A DNA stretch of 64,000 nt from Nageia nagi (taxonomy: Eukaryota; Pinophyta). Shown piece by piece: positions 12,180 to 23,657 of the stretch. The notes under the pieces were generated by a model. That model was not told the origin of the DNA and ran no database searches. It saw only the letters and a list, made by a program, of their open reading frames with translations. Positions within the stretch are counted from its first letter, which is position 1, and each line of letters opens with the position of its first letter. The translations under genes and the position numbers were made by a program. The stretch lies in assembly GCA_050084985.1 (NCBI GenBank), contig JBITNC010000001.1:109988001-110052000 (forward strand), written 5' to 3'.

Positions 12180-13317
12180 CCATTTGTGCTAAGGTGTCAG
12201 CTTCTTGGTTGAATTTCCTTGGGACAGACTGAATATGTAATGCTTCAAAATGCTCAAATAGATCCCACACCTAATTCCTGTAAGATTTCAAATAATGATG
12301 TTTGACTAAACATTTACCTGTCACCTATTTCATGACCAACTATGAATCCCCTTTGATCCTTAAACACTAAATTTTCATTTTGATGGCTTATTCTAGTCCA
12401 AGACAAAGAGCTTCATATTCTACTACATTGTTGGAACATAACCAGGTGAGTCTGAAAGAAAATCTATGTACCTTACTAGTTGGGTTGGTCAGGATAATCC
12501 TAGCTTTGGATCCATTTTTGGATCTTGCCCCATCAAAAGACATCTCCCACATTTCATTTCTCCAAAAATCCTCCCTTGTGAGTTCTGGAATGAAAGATTT
12601 TGACTCTATTAAACAATAATTTCCAAACTCTAGGTTGTAGATAGTGTTGAGCATACTCATACTACAAGGGTCTTCAGTTTGCAGTTCTTCCAGCAATTCA
12701 TCTGATTCTTCCAATTCACCAAAGATAGCACAAACCTCCTTTTTCTCCATGTGAAACTTGGAAATTTCCTCATTATTTAGTCTTACCCTCTTATTACCAC
12801 AAGGGATCAAATAATGGGTGTAGTCCATTACTAGATAACCCCCTATTTTAGCTGTAAATTCTCTAGATAGACATAGCCTGAACAAAGGGGGTAGCTTAAC
12901 AACTACAACTTTTTGAATAATAATTATAGAGGGACACTTATGTATTTTTAGGACTACATCTTTGATCACTCCTACTATTTTGACAGGTGTGGAATCTAGT
13001 TGTAGTACTCTGGTGGATGTCCTTGTCATAGGCAACCCCATCACATCGGACACTGCTTTAGGCATCATAGTAGTAGCTACCCCAAAATTAACCAAACAAT
13101 TATGAAGTACATATTCCTCAATTTCTAGAGTCATATAAAAAACCAGAGGTTTTTTCTTTCCCATCCTTGGGTATTTCGATGTCTCAAAAAGGTTAAGCAC
13201 TCTTTCCATTCCTTCATTCAATGCTATAAGAGATGTTTTTAGTAAATCAAAATGCCTAGGAATTTTAAGAGTTTCAAATAAGGACACTCTTGTGGGAGTT
13301 CTCTTTAGCTTTGCCAT
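12180..13317 (-). pseudogene. E2 protease fused to an upstream-placed additional RNase H (aRNH)
   Basis: An open frame of 309 codons (13317-12388) starts MAKLKRTP. Its middle resembles a retroelement aspartic protease: LVNFGVATTMMPKAVSDVMG occupies the active-site position, but the D[ST]G triad reads NFG, so the catalytic Asp is lost. Further on, GGYLVMDYTHYLIP matches the usual protease end. The C-terminal part enters a second RNase H: MSFDGARSKNGSKARI (first Asp), NNVVEYEALCLGLE (Glu), then, after a stop, KGDS and FNQEADTLAQMGAN (further Asp residues). All four acidic positions are visible. RT follows downstream, giving the order PR-aRNH-RT. Confidence 0.8.
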
Positions 13318-13329
13318 AATGTTGAACTC

Positions 13330-14935
13330 TAGGATAGCTGGAGGTTCGCTAATTTTATTTCTAAATCTATTAGTAAATCTTTCCTAAAGCTGTAGAGTAT
13401 CATCTTTTCTCTGATGCTTGGTGAGTGAAGGGAACCTTAACTTTTGAAGATTTTGATCATTAGCTTTGGGCATTGATTTGGTTTCTGGAGATGGGAATTT
13501 TTGGGAAACTATTTCCTTTTTTGGGGTCTTTTCTTTAGAAATAAGAACTACATCTTGCTTTTTAGGAAACACTGAACCAAAACTCTTTTGGGATTCAAAT
13601 TTTCTTTCCAAAATGCTAGATACTAGGGGTTTTTTCCTTGATCTTGTTTCCACAGCAAAAACTCCTATATCCATTGGTGCAAAATTTATTAGGTTCACAT
13701 CTCAGCTTATGTCATCAGCTACACCAAGTAGAGGAATACCCCCACTTCTTGATAAATATTCTTAGTATTGATAAACAAGACATGTTGCTTGCTCATGAGC
13801 ATCATTGCATGCTAAACACAAACCATTGGCTGACCTGGAAGAGGAAGCTTGGCTTACATTCTCATTCAACACATGTTGAGCCTTTTCTAAAATAGGATAA
13901 GGATACCTTCTCACATTACTTTGTTTGCTTAGAATGGTAATCTGATTTACCATATTTCTACACAAATTTTAGAGTTCTTAAATCTCTATTGATGAAGCTA
14001 CCCCTTGATTCATATTAGGCTGATGAGGGGCTGGTAAAGCCAAGGGAGCTCTAGGGGATGGCAAGGTTGATGGTCACTATTGAATAGGGGTAGGAATACT
14101 AGCCAGAAGTGGACCCAAACTAATTACTTGAGGTCTCAAAACTTGCTATTGGGTAGTTACTAGAAAATAAGGCATTGGCATGCGACTTGGCAATTTTCCA
14201 ACTACAATAAGATAGGATTTAGCATATACTAGAATTTACTCTAGAATTTTGGATTTGTAGAGAGAGATCCAGAGGAAAGGCTCTCAAGTAATACATTAAG
14301 GCTTGAAATTACTAAGGCCTGACTGGCATTGGGAATCTCATCCAAGTTTTTTGGAATCTAATGTTGAAATTAGGGATATTTTCTTGCTCATATCTTTTGA
14401 TTGAAGTGAACTGTGTTAATAGAGAAAAAGGATCTCCTAATTCATTAAATTCCAAGATAAAGGGCTCTGCTAGTTGAGCCCAAGTGGTTATAGATCCATT
14501 AGGAAGGCCCCTGTACCAATCTAGGACCTTTCCCTTGAAAGACTAAGCTAGTAATCTCACCATGACATCTTCATGTTGGATATTATGAATCTTAGCTAGG
14601 CCAGCTACATCAACATAATGCTCATAAGCTATTTTCTCTAAAGTTGTATCAAACTCTAGAAGGGTTCTAAAAACATTTGCTGGGATGTCATGCAACATAG
14701 CCAGGGCTATTGGTACCCCATTATCCCATTCTAGATAAATATTCTGAGCTGGATTAGCCATTTTAGGAGAGGTATTTCTAGTGTGAAGATTAGATGGTTC
14801 TGGCTTGGTGAAGGATTTTAGGGTGCTGATACTATTCAGAGACTTAGACTTGATTAGGGTCTTTCTCTTAGGAGCATCCAACATTCTAAAATTTGGTGCT
14901 TCTTTTGCTGCTCTAATTTTAGATCTAGTCCACAT
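13330..14935 (-). pseudogene. gag: E2 gag
   Basis: Translation from ATG at 14935 gives a basic start (MWTRSKIRAAKEAP), then a capsid-like core FKGKVLDWYRGLPNGSITTW and QLAEPFILEFN (about 14545-14430) typical of the plant gypsy Gag domain. A knuckle-like CLACNDAHEQATCLVY occurs near 13770-13825. A Lys/Pro-rich linker (13384-13698) leads toward protease. The open pieces are 14935-14543, 13965-13762 and 13698-13384, with stops in between. The leader from the primer-binding site to this ATG is about 120 nt. Confidence 0.8.
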
Positions 14936-15054
14936 AAACTCTAGGTTGCAAAAGAAAATACAAGGTTCAAAAGCACATATGATATTTACAAATAATCTAC
15001 TTTAATACATACCATAGATAGTGCTTCAACAAAGTCACCAATAAGTTTCTTTGT

Positions 15055-15072
15055 GTCCCATCAGGCATGCCA
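15055..15072 (-). other. E2 primer-binding site
   Basis: On the minus strand TGGCATGCCTGATGGGAC follows the 5' LTR after an 11-nt gap. E3 has the nearly identical TGGCATGCCTAGTGGGAC at the same place, which supports the assignment. The tRNA is not identified. Confidence 0.6.
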
Positions 15073-15083
15073 AAAAGAAATAC

Positions 15084-16290
15084 TATTGATTAGGATTGTG
15101 TAATGTATGCACCATGAACAATCTTAACCAAATTAAATCAAGAACAGACTATGGTGACAATCTGATCTCTGGAGAAGGTTGGTTCCTTATACATTGGGTG
15201 TAGGAGAAGTAATAGGAAAGAAAATAAAAGGAGTAGAGTGTGAGAAATTTAAGGAAAAGGCTTAGGGTAACAAGAGAGAAAGCAAAGGTGAATCACTAGT
15301 TCAATGCGGGCTTTCATAGTGTGTGAAACCTTGGTCTGAATCTAGTGTAGTAGCTACAGTACAAGCTCTCACTCTCTAATAGTTTCCCAGCTTTACTCTA
15401 CCATGTATGTAGACATAGTTATACTAATAACTTGCAATTATCATTTATGAAACACACCAAGCTACCACAATGTAACATAATTAAGAATAACAATTACGAG
15501 TGCTAGAAAAGAAAGGTCAAGATGGTATCATATTACTGACAAAAAACTACAAGTCTTTGAGAACAAATGTAAAGAGAAATACTAGGGCTTTTGACCCTTT
15601 TTCCTTTGTTTATTCCTTACTTATACTAAAGTAACAATAGTTACAAAAATTGCAAAATAGAAACATTTACAAAATAGCTTCAAGATTCTAGCCTTCTTTT
15701 AACTGATACTACCTATATATGCCACTTAGTAGAATATTACAAAAATTGGACAGATTGTAGATGATACAACTTCTTGATAACTATGATCTGACCTCTTGCT
15801 AACCTCATCTCTTCTAGGATATTCTACTTACTAGCTTTAGCTATTCAATCTCTCTCTGCTGACCTCATCGCTTCTAGGATCCAGTTTCATTCAAAAATGT
15901 GAACATTGTTCTCCCCATGATGTCATCTTCATACTTTCAGAACTCTTCACTTTACTGATTATGGATTTTCAATAACCCTTTTTTCCTAACCTCATCTCTA
16001 CATTCTGGAATGCTCTACTCACTGGCTCCAACTATTCAATCACTCCTTGCTAACCTCATCACTTTCGAGATCTAATTTTTGGGTTAAAGTCTAAAATCAC
16101 TGATGTCATCTCTTCCGGGACCCAAGTTACTCAACATTAACTTCGAGGGGCTTTTCTTCTTTCATAATGACATAATTACTTTCGAAAATAGTTCTTAAAA
16201 TCCATTATGATTATGCTTAGCTTACATCACCTCTGGAAGTGATCATACTTTCAGAAGAACCTTGGACTAATGATTATGTATTGATATACA
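15084..16290 (-). repeat. E2 5' LTR
   Basis: This is the right-hand LTR, aligned with 3807-5012. On the minus strand it begins TGTATATCAATAC and ends AATA, where the canonical CA has changed by one transition. The target duplication ATTAC follows at 16291-16295. Confidence 0.9.
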
Positions 16291-16295
16291 ATTAC

Positions 16296-17071
16296 CATCT
16301 TCATCATTGTTATCAAGATCTCTTTCTGATGATGGATCTTATAATTCAAACCTAAAGTTAGAAAGAAACACCAATCATAGAAGATATTGAAAACATCCTT
16401 AGGGTAGCTGGATAGATAAAGAATTAGAAGATTTCATGAAGGATTTTATGAATAAAGAAATGAACATATCAAGGTTCAAGAAGTTGACATATGATAATAT
16501 TTGCAATGAACCCATCCATCCAAGTGTTCCTAAGAATAAATTACCTTACAACTTTGAAATATCTAAGATAATTCCTTTTACAGGAAATAAGGATCCTAAG
16601 GAACATTTAAGGTGGTTTAAGTTTTCAAATTACCTAATTTCTAATGATGAGGTCTTGATGATACGTTTGTTCCCCATGATGCTTGCATCCCAAGCCCTAG
16701 AATGGTATAATAATTTGCCAGGACATAGTATTTATTCATTTTCCCAATTGGCAAACTTGTTTTTACAACATGTTGGGATTTATATTAAAGAGGAATCTTC
16801 TATTATAGATCTTGTAGAACTAAAACAATCTCATAATGAATCAATTGTTGACTTTGTTTCATGATGGAGGGATATGCTCTATGGCATGCCCTATACCTTA
16901 CCTCAAGAGGAGTTAGTTAAATTATTCAGTCAAAATTGTTTAAGGCCTATAGCTAGTATATTACAAATCCAACAATATAATACTCTCGAAGAAGTTATTG
17001 CTCAAGTAGTTATAATTGAGAAGGTCAAGATTAAATACAGTGAAATAAAAATTATGAGAAAAAAAATATAA
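16296..17071 (+). pseudogene. gag: E1 gag, capsid part
   Basis: The frame resumes after the E2 target duplication. It contains the Gag core YNFEISKIIPFTGNKDPKEH, WFKFSNYLISNDEVLMIRLF and ALEWYNNLPGHSIYSFSQL, then ELVKLFSQNC and TLEEVIAQVVIIEKVK. This matches the plant gypsy retrotransposon Gag domain and the gag of E4 at 39950-40500. A TGA at 16862-16864 stands where the context (DFVS-stop-WRDML) suggests Arg, a CGA-to-TGA change. Just past 17071 the sequence encodes CNYHHQRCHSTKNCL, probably a frameshifted zinc knuckle. Confidence 0.8.
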
Positions 17072-17132
17072 CAAAAATGAGTATTGTAATTATCACCATC
17101 AAAGATGTCATAGTACAAAAAATTGTCTAGCA

Positions 17133-17858
17133 TTGAGAAATAGAACTCAAAATTCAATCAAAGATAATAACTTGGAAGTTGAAGACCATACTTCTATTTC
17201 AGATCAAAATTTAAAAAATTATCAAGACTCACTTCCTTCATATCAAGTAAATACTGTATCTATTATACCTAATTATAGTCAAGTGACACCCACCTGGAAT
17301 CCAAGTAATCAACCTATTATAGGAATAGTTGGAGTTGATATTGGAACTCAAAACGTACAAGAAAAACAAATTGATATATCATATAATCAAAAATCCAAAA
17401 TGCAAGTTCCTCCATTGATACATCAGCCTAAAATTTCTTTTTATGACCATCAGAGACAACCAAACAAAGGACTTCAAGGGTTAGATCCACCTCTCCATGT
17501 CAATGGTAAAGTAAATGGTAAAATTGTTAAGAGGATATTAATAGATGAAGGGTCAGATGTCAATATCATATCTACATCAGCATATAACAAATTGAATCTT
17601 CCCTTCTCTCATATTTCTTTAGCATCATTACAAATAAAGGCATTTAATAATGAATTATGTTCAACAATAGGGTCGATAGTGTTACCCATCACCATTGGAT
17701 GTAAGACGATACAAACATCATTATATATCATTGAAGGGAACATTGAACAATATAATATTCTTTTAGGTAGACCATGGATTCAAGAAATGGAATGTGTCCC
17801 ATCTACATTTCATGGTTGTCTAAAATACATTCATGAGGGAGTACTCTATTGTGTATGA
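17133..17858 (+). pseudogene. E1 aspartic protease region
   Basis: An open frame of 241 codons. After a polar linker, PPLHVNGKVNGKIVKRILID begins the protease fold and EGSDVNIISTSAY is the active-site region. The usual plant form is D[TSG]GSxxNI; here the residue after Asp is Glu. The remainder (IGSIVLPITIGCKTIQTSLY, YNILLGRPWIQEM) matches the flap-to-end region, with ILLGRPW as the hallmark. The frame ends normally, but neighbouring frames are broken and no RT follows, so it probably has no working context. Confidence 0.8.
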
Positions 17859-17906
17859 AGAGATGAAAATCCATACTCACATCATAATATTACAAAATCA
17901 TCGAAA

Positions 17907-18371
17907 ATGAAACCTCCTATGCAAAATTCAAAGGGGAAATCATCATCCATGTTTGCTAGGCAAGGGCATAATCATAAAGATATGAGATGGGAATTAAAAT
18001 CCCAATATGATTACAATGATGGAATGCAATCTTTGGAACAACCTAAGAGGGTGGTAGATCATATAATGAAAGAAAACCTAAAGCCTAAGTTAATAAAATA
18101 CGATAAGTATGGACATCATGTTTATCATCACCAACTGGGGCATGATACTAAACATTGCCACCAATTAAATCATGCCTTTCATGATTTGATGGATGATAGA
18201 CGATTTGAAGTAGATATACCTTTATTGATAAATAACAATTTACATAATCTACAAAATACATACATACATTCCACACAATTAAACAATGATGAATTATGTT
18301 ATTTACATAAGGATATTCAATCTCCTTCACATCGTTCACATTGGGGTAGTCATCCCCCATCTTACTTTTGA
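17907..18371 (+). pseudogene. E1 small frame after protease with a His-rich knuckle-like motif
   Basis: This 154-codon frame includes KYDKYGHHVYHHQLGHDTKHCHQLNHAF split over residues ~65-95, with the HxxxGHDTxxC pattern of Tat Gag knuckles (first Cys replaced by Tyr). It then runs into LLINNNLHNLQN and an Asn/His-rich tail. A knuckle downstream of protease is unusual; in E4 the equivalent motif lies upstream of protease. It may be a rearranged second gag fragment left beside the pol deletion. Confidence 0.5.
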
Positions 18372-18490
18372 TCTCCTCATGTTTTACATAAATCACATTG
18401 GGGCAATTTACCTCCATCATATATAAAAAAAAAAAATCATCAAAACCTGGTTTAGAAATCACACAAACATCAAAATATGATTAAAAATTA

Positions 18491-19519
18491 AAATGATCAT
18501 ATCTAATTTTGAAACAGGTTATAATATGTTTATTGCATTTCCATGTCTTCCCCTTTTTCCACCTCATATTCATCCCCCATTATGTTGGAATATTTGAGTA
18601 TTAGATTATATTCTAACAATTCATTAAGGCATATATACTATACATTATCCATGATCACTTCCATACCATTATACAAATATGTTTAATACTTATTGTAAAA
18701 GAAATAGTTTATGAAATTAATATTCTTATTGACTTTACCAACCTTCATCATGAAATTTTTTGAAACTTTGGATGATAAACAAACATGACTATGATACACT
18801 TAAGGTTATTACAGACTCATACACATCTTCACATTTAAATAATCTTAAAACAATCAAGAATGAGGTGTTACAAGAACATGATTTTGAGTGGAAGTATTAC
18901 ATGTTCATCCTATTATTCGCTTCATCTCGAACCCAAGAATCATGTGATAGTTTTATAAAAAAAAGAGGTGAAAAGAGATGACAAAAGTCAAAAAAAAAAA
19001 AAATGATCATATCTGATTTTGAAATAGGTTATAATATGTTTATTACATTTCCATGTCTTCTCCTTTTTCCACCTCATATTCATCCCCCATTATGTTGGAA
19101 TATTTGAGTATCAGATTATATTCTAACAATTCATTAAGGCATATATACTATACATTATCCATGATCACTTCCATACCATTATACAAATATGTTTAATACT
19201 TATTGTAAAAGAAATAGTTTATGAAATTAATATTCTTATTGACTTTACCAACCTTCATCATGAAATTTTTTGAAACTTTGGATGATAAACAAACATGACT
19301 ATGATACACTTAAGGTTATTATGGACTCATACACATCTTCACATTTAAATAATCTTAAAATAGTCAAGAATGAGGTGTTACAAGAACATGATTTCGAGTG
19401 AAAGTATTACATGTTCATCCTATTATTTGCTTCATCTCAAACCCAAGAATCATTTGATAGTTTTATAAAAGAAAAAAAAGAGGTGAAAAGAGATGACAAA
19501 AATCAAAACAAAAAAAAAA
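18491..19519 (+). repeat. 510-bp tandem duplication in E1
   Basis: Two adjacent copies (18491-19000 and 19001-about 19510) start AAATGATCATATCT and end in an A-rich run. They differ at few positions. The segment begins where RT to integrase would be expected to follow. Its second half resembles E4 sequence at 57480-57780, so the duplication probably accompanied or followed loss of pol. Confidence 0.9.
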
Positions 19520-20185
19520 TTACTACATTATATCAATGATTCTTGGGTGATTACAATATCCTCTACCGGGGCTATGGATGCCTGACTGGTAATAGAGCAA
19601 GGTTGTAGCAGGATCAAGGGGTTAATCCTCATCAGGGCTATGGATGCCTATCTAGCAATGGGGCATACCTTACGAGTGGCGACATGTCCATATTGGTTAG
19701 TGACCTTCTTTCCTATGGACCTCTGTACATTTCATATGGATGAAGTAGCTTATATATTTTATGCTCTTGTGACATTTAGTTTGAGATTGTCTAGAGATGG
19801 AAATAAACATCATTGCACACACATGAGTCTATAATAATTTTGAGAACATCATGACTTTGTTTTATATCATCTAAAGAAGAAAAAATCTAATGGTGATTGG
19901 TTAATATGGTCAACTTGAATATTATGATCATTACATTTCTTCATCATCCCATGCCTCCATCCCATACTATTTATTATTACATAGTAATTAATATTACACT
20001 TATATTTATCAATGCCTTGATGAGTTGATTAGTTTATCTCTCTAAATACTCAATACATCCTATGTCCATTCATTTGTTATACTATTTTCATATTAACATC
20101 CACCATCCCCCCATACATGTTATACTAACCAACTTTCATATTTTATTATCTAACATCCATATATTTCCTAATCCATCTTTATTGA

Positions 20186-20570
20186 TTGTTAAATTTGAGG
20201 TGCTTCCATATTATTTGATAAAAAGAGTGAGTAATTGATCTCCCCATTAATATGGGAGTCAACATTATTGTTGTTAAAACCTTTTTCTTCTATTCTTATC
20301 TACAAGTTTAAGTAAGAAACTGCCCTTAGTAGATTGACAAAAGTCAACCCTAGAATATTGTTAAATTTTATAGCTTCCATTATTCTTTGGGATCAAGAAT
20401 AAGAAATTATTTTCCCCATTGAATTGGAAGTCAATGTTCTTTTCCTATCATATCCCATCCATTTCAACCCCTTCGAACATCATTAAAAAGATTCCATCAT
20501 TCCTTGGGATCAAGAGTAAGAAATTGCTCTTCCCTTGGAATTAGAAGTTGATGTTCTTCTTCCCTTTCCA
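20186..20570 (+). repeat. Three diverged repeats in the E1 3' region
   Basis: Three segments share GGGATCAAGANTAAGAAATT and a following TCTTCCCNTTGGAATT-AGTCAATGTTCTT pattern (about 20186-20290, 20361-20450 and 20475-20570). The same trio occurs in E4 at 58363-58760, so the repetition predates their separation. Confidence 0.65.
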
Positions 20571-22444
20571 TTCATTATCATCTACCCATAAATTGAATGT
20601 GTGTTACATCTTGTTCCATATCCTTTGTACATGTTATCATAAAATAAAAAGTATTAGTAGCCAAGTTTGGTAAATGATACAATATAATACTATAATTTTT
20701 CAAATCATTATCCATAAATTTGAAAATATTTAATAATATCAAAATCAACATCGATGATTGAAATAACAATAAAACTAATAATAATAATCGAAGTACTTAT
20801 TCAACTTAGAGATACACCATCAATGTGTAGCACATCAAAGTAAGTTCATGATTAAAGTTTAATAATCATGCTTTTAAGTTTCTTAAGAATGAATAACAAA
20901 ATACATAATATATATCATCTATCATTATGTCGATCTTTGTAGCAAACTTGATTTTGTATCACCATCTCGATAAATGAGGTAGGATGCATTTGTCTTGTTT
21001 TCAAGTCTTGTTCAACAAAAAACCCCAATCATGGAAAAACATGTTTCTAATGATTTTTGCAAGAAATGATAATGAAACCCATTCTACTGGGGCAAATAGC
21101 AGAATTATCAAACATTAAAATGTTATCTACTTTGAAAAGACTCCATGTCACATACATGCTAATGGCAAAGAGCCTATGGAATAAAGTGTTCCATGAAATA
21201 GCATATGTAGGCAAGCATGAGTACCTAGTAAGGTGTAGAACTTGTTTTCAAAATACTTTGATTGCAAAAATTCAAAAAGTTTATGTTTGATCATAATTTG
21301 GGGCAACTATGATTTTCCATGACCCAAAGCAAATCATTTGCCTCTATCATCAACCAACAAAATCAAGATTTAAAATATTCGTACATAAGTTGATAAACTC
21401 AAGTGTACGAGTCTTAACTTAACCACTTACCAACCTTAGGTATATTATCACTTACTTATTAGCCTAGTGGTATTTGTATAAGTCTACAATGATAACATAT
21501 TAGTTTGTTTGTATCTTCTTAAGATACATGACTATGTTTGCTCACCACATCATGCCATTAAAAAAAAACAACCAAATAAACATGCAAACTCGATCATAAA
21601 TAATTTCATCATGAATCCTTGATAGGAAAAACACCATTTATTGTTTATGATCTTACAATGAATCATGAACTTCCTAGTTCAAATCATATGTCATGTTATG
21701 CATGTTTAGTCATCACTTATTATTATATGTATTCAGGAAACCCTAGTCATCAAAAAACATGATTCCAATAATTTTTGTAAAACCTATTCTTCTAGAGTAA
21801 TAACATAATAATCAAAATTCAAATTAGTGCACACAAAGGGGACTTCATGTCATATACCTGACTCGACTCCATACATTCCCTTGGGATAAACACAAGACAC
21901 CCATGTAATGATATATGGAAACAAGCCTTTAGTACCTATTTGGTGTACAACCAACATGTGTTCAAAATACTTCAATTGCAAAGCTCAAGAAATAATACTT
22001 GGATAATTAGGGTAAATGCAATTTCCCATGACCTAAAATCAAACCTTGTGTTCACCTATAAATGATTGAAACAATAAGGTTAGAATCATTCGTACATTCA
22101 TCTTACTTGTTCACTAGCTAATATGTATTAGTTTTTTGAATAGTCTATCATCATCATCACTGACATCATTAGTCAGTTCAAAAGGGGCCATAATGCTAAC
22201 AAAAGCACCATAATCAAAGTAATCCCATGATCACATAGCAATATCATGTCTACATCTCTCTTAAAATGTACCCAAAACATTGTTAATTACAAAATCGAAA
22301 GTTATATGTCTACTCACGATTATGATTACCTATAACCTAAAATAAGATATTTATGCTCAATATCATTCTAAAAGACTTATGCAAAATATCATCACAAAAC
22401 CCATTTTGCTGGGTCAAAAGCAAAGAAAAATGAAAGATGACTTG

Positions 22445-22745
22445 TATATACAAAACAAGCTTCCTATCACATACTCACTTCGGCATGCGGAGACAAACTA
22501 GAGTCTTGTCATGCAACTGCCATAAATAGCACATAGTATGGAGATAAACACAAGTGAAGTTTTGATATGCAACATCACTATCTCAAAATTGTATACATCA
22601 AATAAGCTTACCATCACATACTCACTTTGATATGCAGAGACAAACTAGAGTCTTGTCATGCAACTACCATAAACAGCACACAGTATGGAGATTGACACAA
22701 GTGTATTTTTGATGTATTACAATATCATTTTCAAAATGTATCAAT
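22445..22745 (+). repeat. Tandem duplication of about 150 bp
   Basis: Two copies contain ATCACATACTCACTT, GAGACAAACTAGAGTCTTGT and AGTATGGAGAT. A third relative lies at 63560-63660 in E4. Confidence 0.8.
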
Positions 22746-22810
22746 TGCAAAAGTTAAAAAATCATATTCAGTCATGGCAAGGACTATCCTCATGACAACA
22801 CCAGATGATG

Positions 22811-22811
<1 letters not shown>

Positions 22812-22848
<37 letters not shown>
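22812..22848. repeat. AT dinucleotide microsatellite
   Basis: An uninterrupted run of about 18 AT units lies just left of the E6 insertion. Confidence 0.95.
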
Positions 22849-22850
<2 letters not shown>

Positions 22851-23173
22851 AGTTTTGATTTAGAGAAGCTATAATATATATCATACTGTTAACACATAAA
22901 AATGATTTTATGTTTTTTAAATCAATAAATTAATGAAATATGCTTGGCTTAACTATATGTCTTGAATGGATAAAAGTGATAATATCAATGTTTGGCTTGA
23001 ATGGGAATATTGCATGGGTTATTTTGAATATTGCATAAATTGTCTTGAATATTGCATGGTATATCTTGAGTATTGCGTGAATTATCTTGTTTATTGATGT
23101 ATTTATCTTAAATCTTGTGAATTAACCTTATTTATGTGGATGCACACCGACCTATGGGCGGTATTACCTATAT

Positions 23174-23184
23174 CTATATAAATA
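23174..23184 (+). promoter_or_regulatory. Putative TATA box of E6 (5' LTR)
   Basis: CTATATAAATA lies about 290 bp into the LTR and is identical at 28702-28712 in the 3' LTR. The transcript start is expected near 23205-23215, which would make U3 about 325 bp and R-U5 about 645 bp. Confidence 0.7.
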
Positions 23185-23416
23185 AGGGATCTAATAGTAA
23201 GTCCACAACAACAAGGATACACATGATCCCGCGTATGGTCTTGTAAGTGGCTACCCCTTAAGGTATCTCTTGGTACCGCCTACAAGGCTGTGGTTTGTGT
23301 GCTTCCTTTCGCGAGCTATCCTGACATCTATGATCTATTCTGATATCACACTGCTATCTGAGACATCCGTATTAAAGCTCTGGACTTGATTGAGAGATCA
23401 AAAATCATCAAAAGAA

Positions 23417-23491
23417 GACCGCCGGCACTCCCTTATGAACCAGGAACACCGTCGGTGCTCTATTATCTCTGAAACGGACCGCCCGCGGTCC
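23417..23491 (+). repeat. CpG-rich box cluster in the E6 LTR
   Basis: Three boxes lie about 30 nt apart: GACCGCCGGCACTCC (23417), ACACCGTCGGTGCTC (23446) and GGACCGCCCGCGGTCC (23476-23491). The last is a 7-2-7 inverted repeat. They are repeated in the 3' LTR (28945-29019), where the middle box reads CGTCGACG instead of CGTCGGTG. That single box holds two of the four differences between the LTRs. Confidence 0.85.
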
Positions 23492-23657
23492 TCTTTTTGC
23501 ATCTTCACAGGTGACTACGTTTTTGAGAGGCAGTTCATCATCAGCACATCGCCAACATCTTCATCTTTCGTTGTCAGGTACGTTCCGTGAGGTAAGTATA
23601 CAAACCACAGTCTTGTTTGATTACATTTCTGAATTGGTTATTTTGTTTATTGTTACC

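Larger units (their letters stand above)
3807..16290 (-). mobile_element. E2: complete but decayed Ty3/gypsy element, order gag-PR-aRNH-RT-RH-IN-ORF3
   Basis: This 12,484-bp element lies on the minus strand inside E1's gag. Direct LTRs of 1206 bp (3807-5012) and 1207 bp (15084-16290) flank it, with the target duplication ATTAC at 3802-3806 and 16291-16295. Reading from right to left, I recognise gag, protease, an additional RNase H, reverse transcriptase, RNase H, integrase and a very long extra frame. The extra RNase H supports Tat affiliation, although its place before RT is unlike E4 and E5. All frames carry stops. The LTRs differ at roughly 7-10% of positions by eye, more than those of its host E1. 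Confidence 0.9.
19520..22886 (+). other. E1 3' non-coding region, left of E6
   Basis: There is no credible coding frame. The stretch 19530-20790 is homologous to E4 at 57790-58900, including a block with two copies of GGGCTATGGATGCCT (19569 and 19635). From 21040 on, diverged copies of a segment round CATCACATACTCACTTTG recur (21040-21300, 21770-22020, 22445-22588, 22598-22745). They match 63541-63700 in E4 and, more weakly, 29570-29700. These shared blocks show that E1 and E4 have a common 3' untranslated architecture. Confidence 0.75.

Noticed and set aside
23390-23590. 66-codon open frame in each E6 LTR
   Set aside because: It begins with TTG, not ATG, lies across the CpG boxes and is repeated only because the LTR is.
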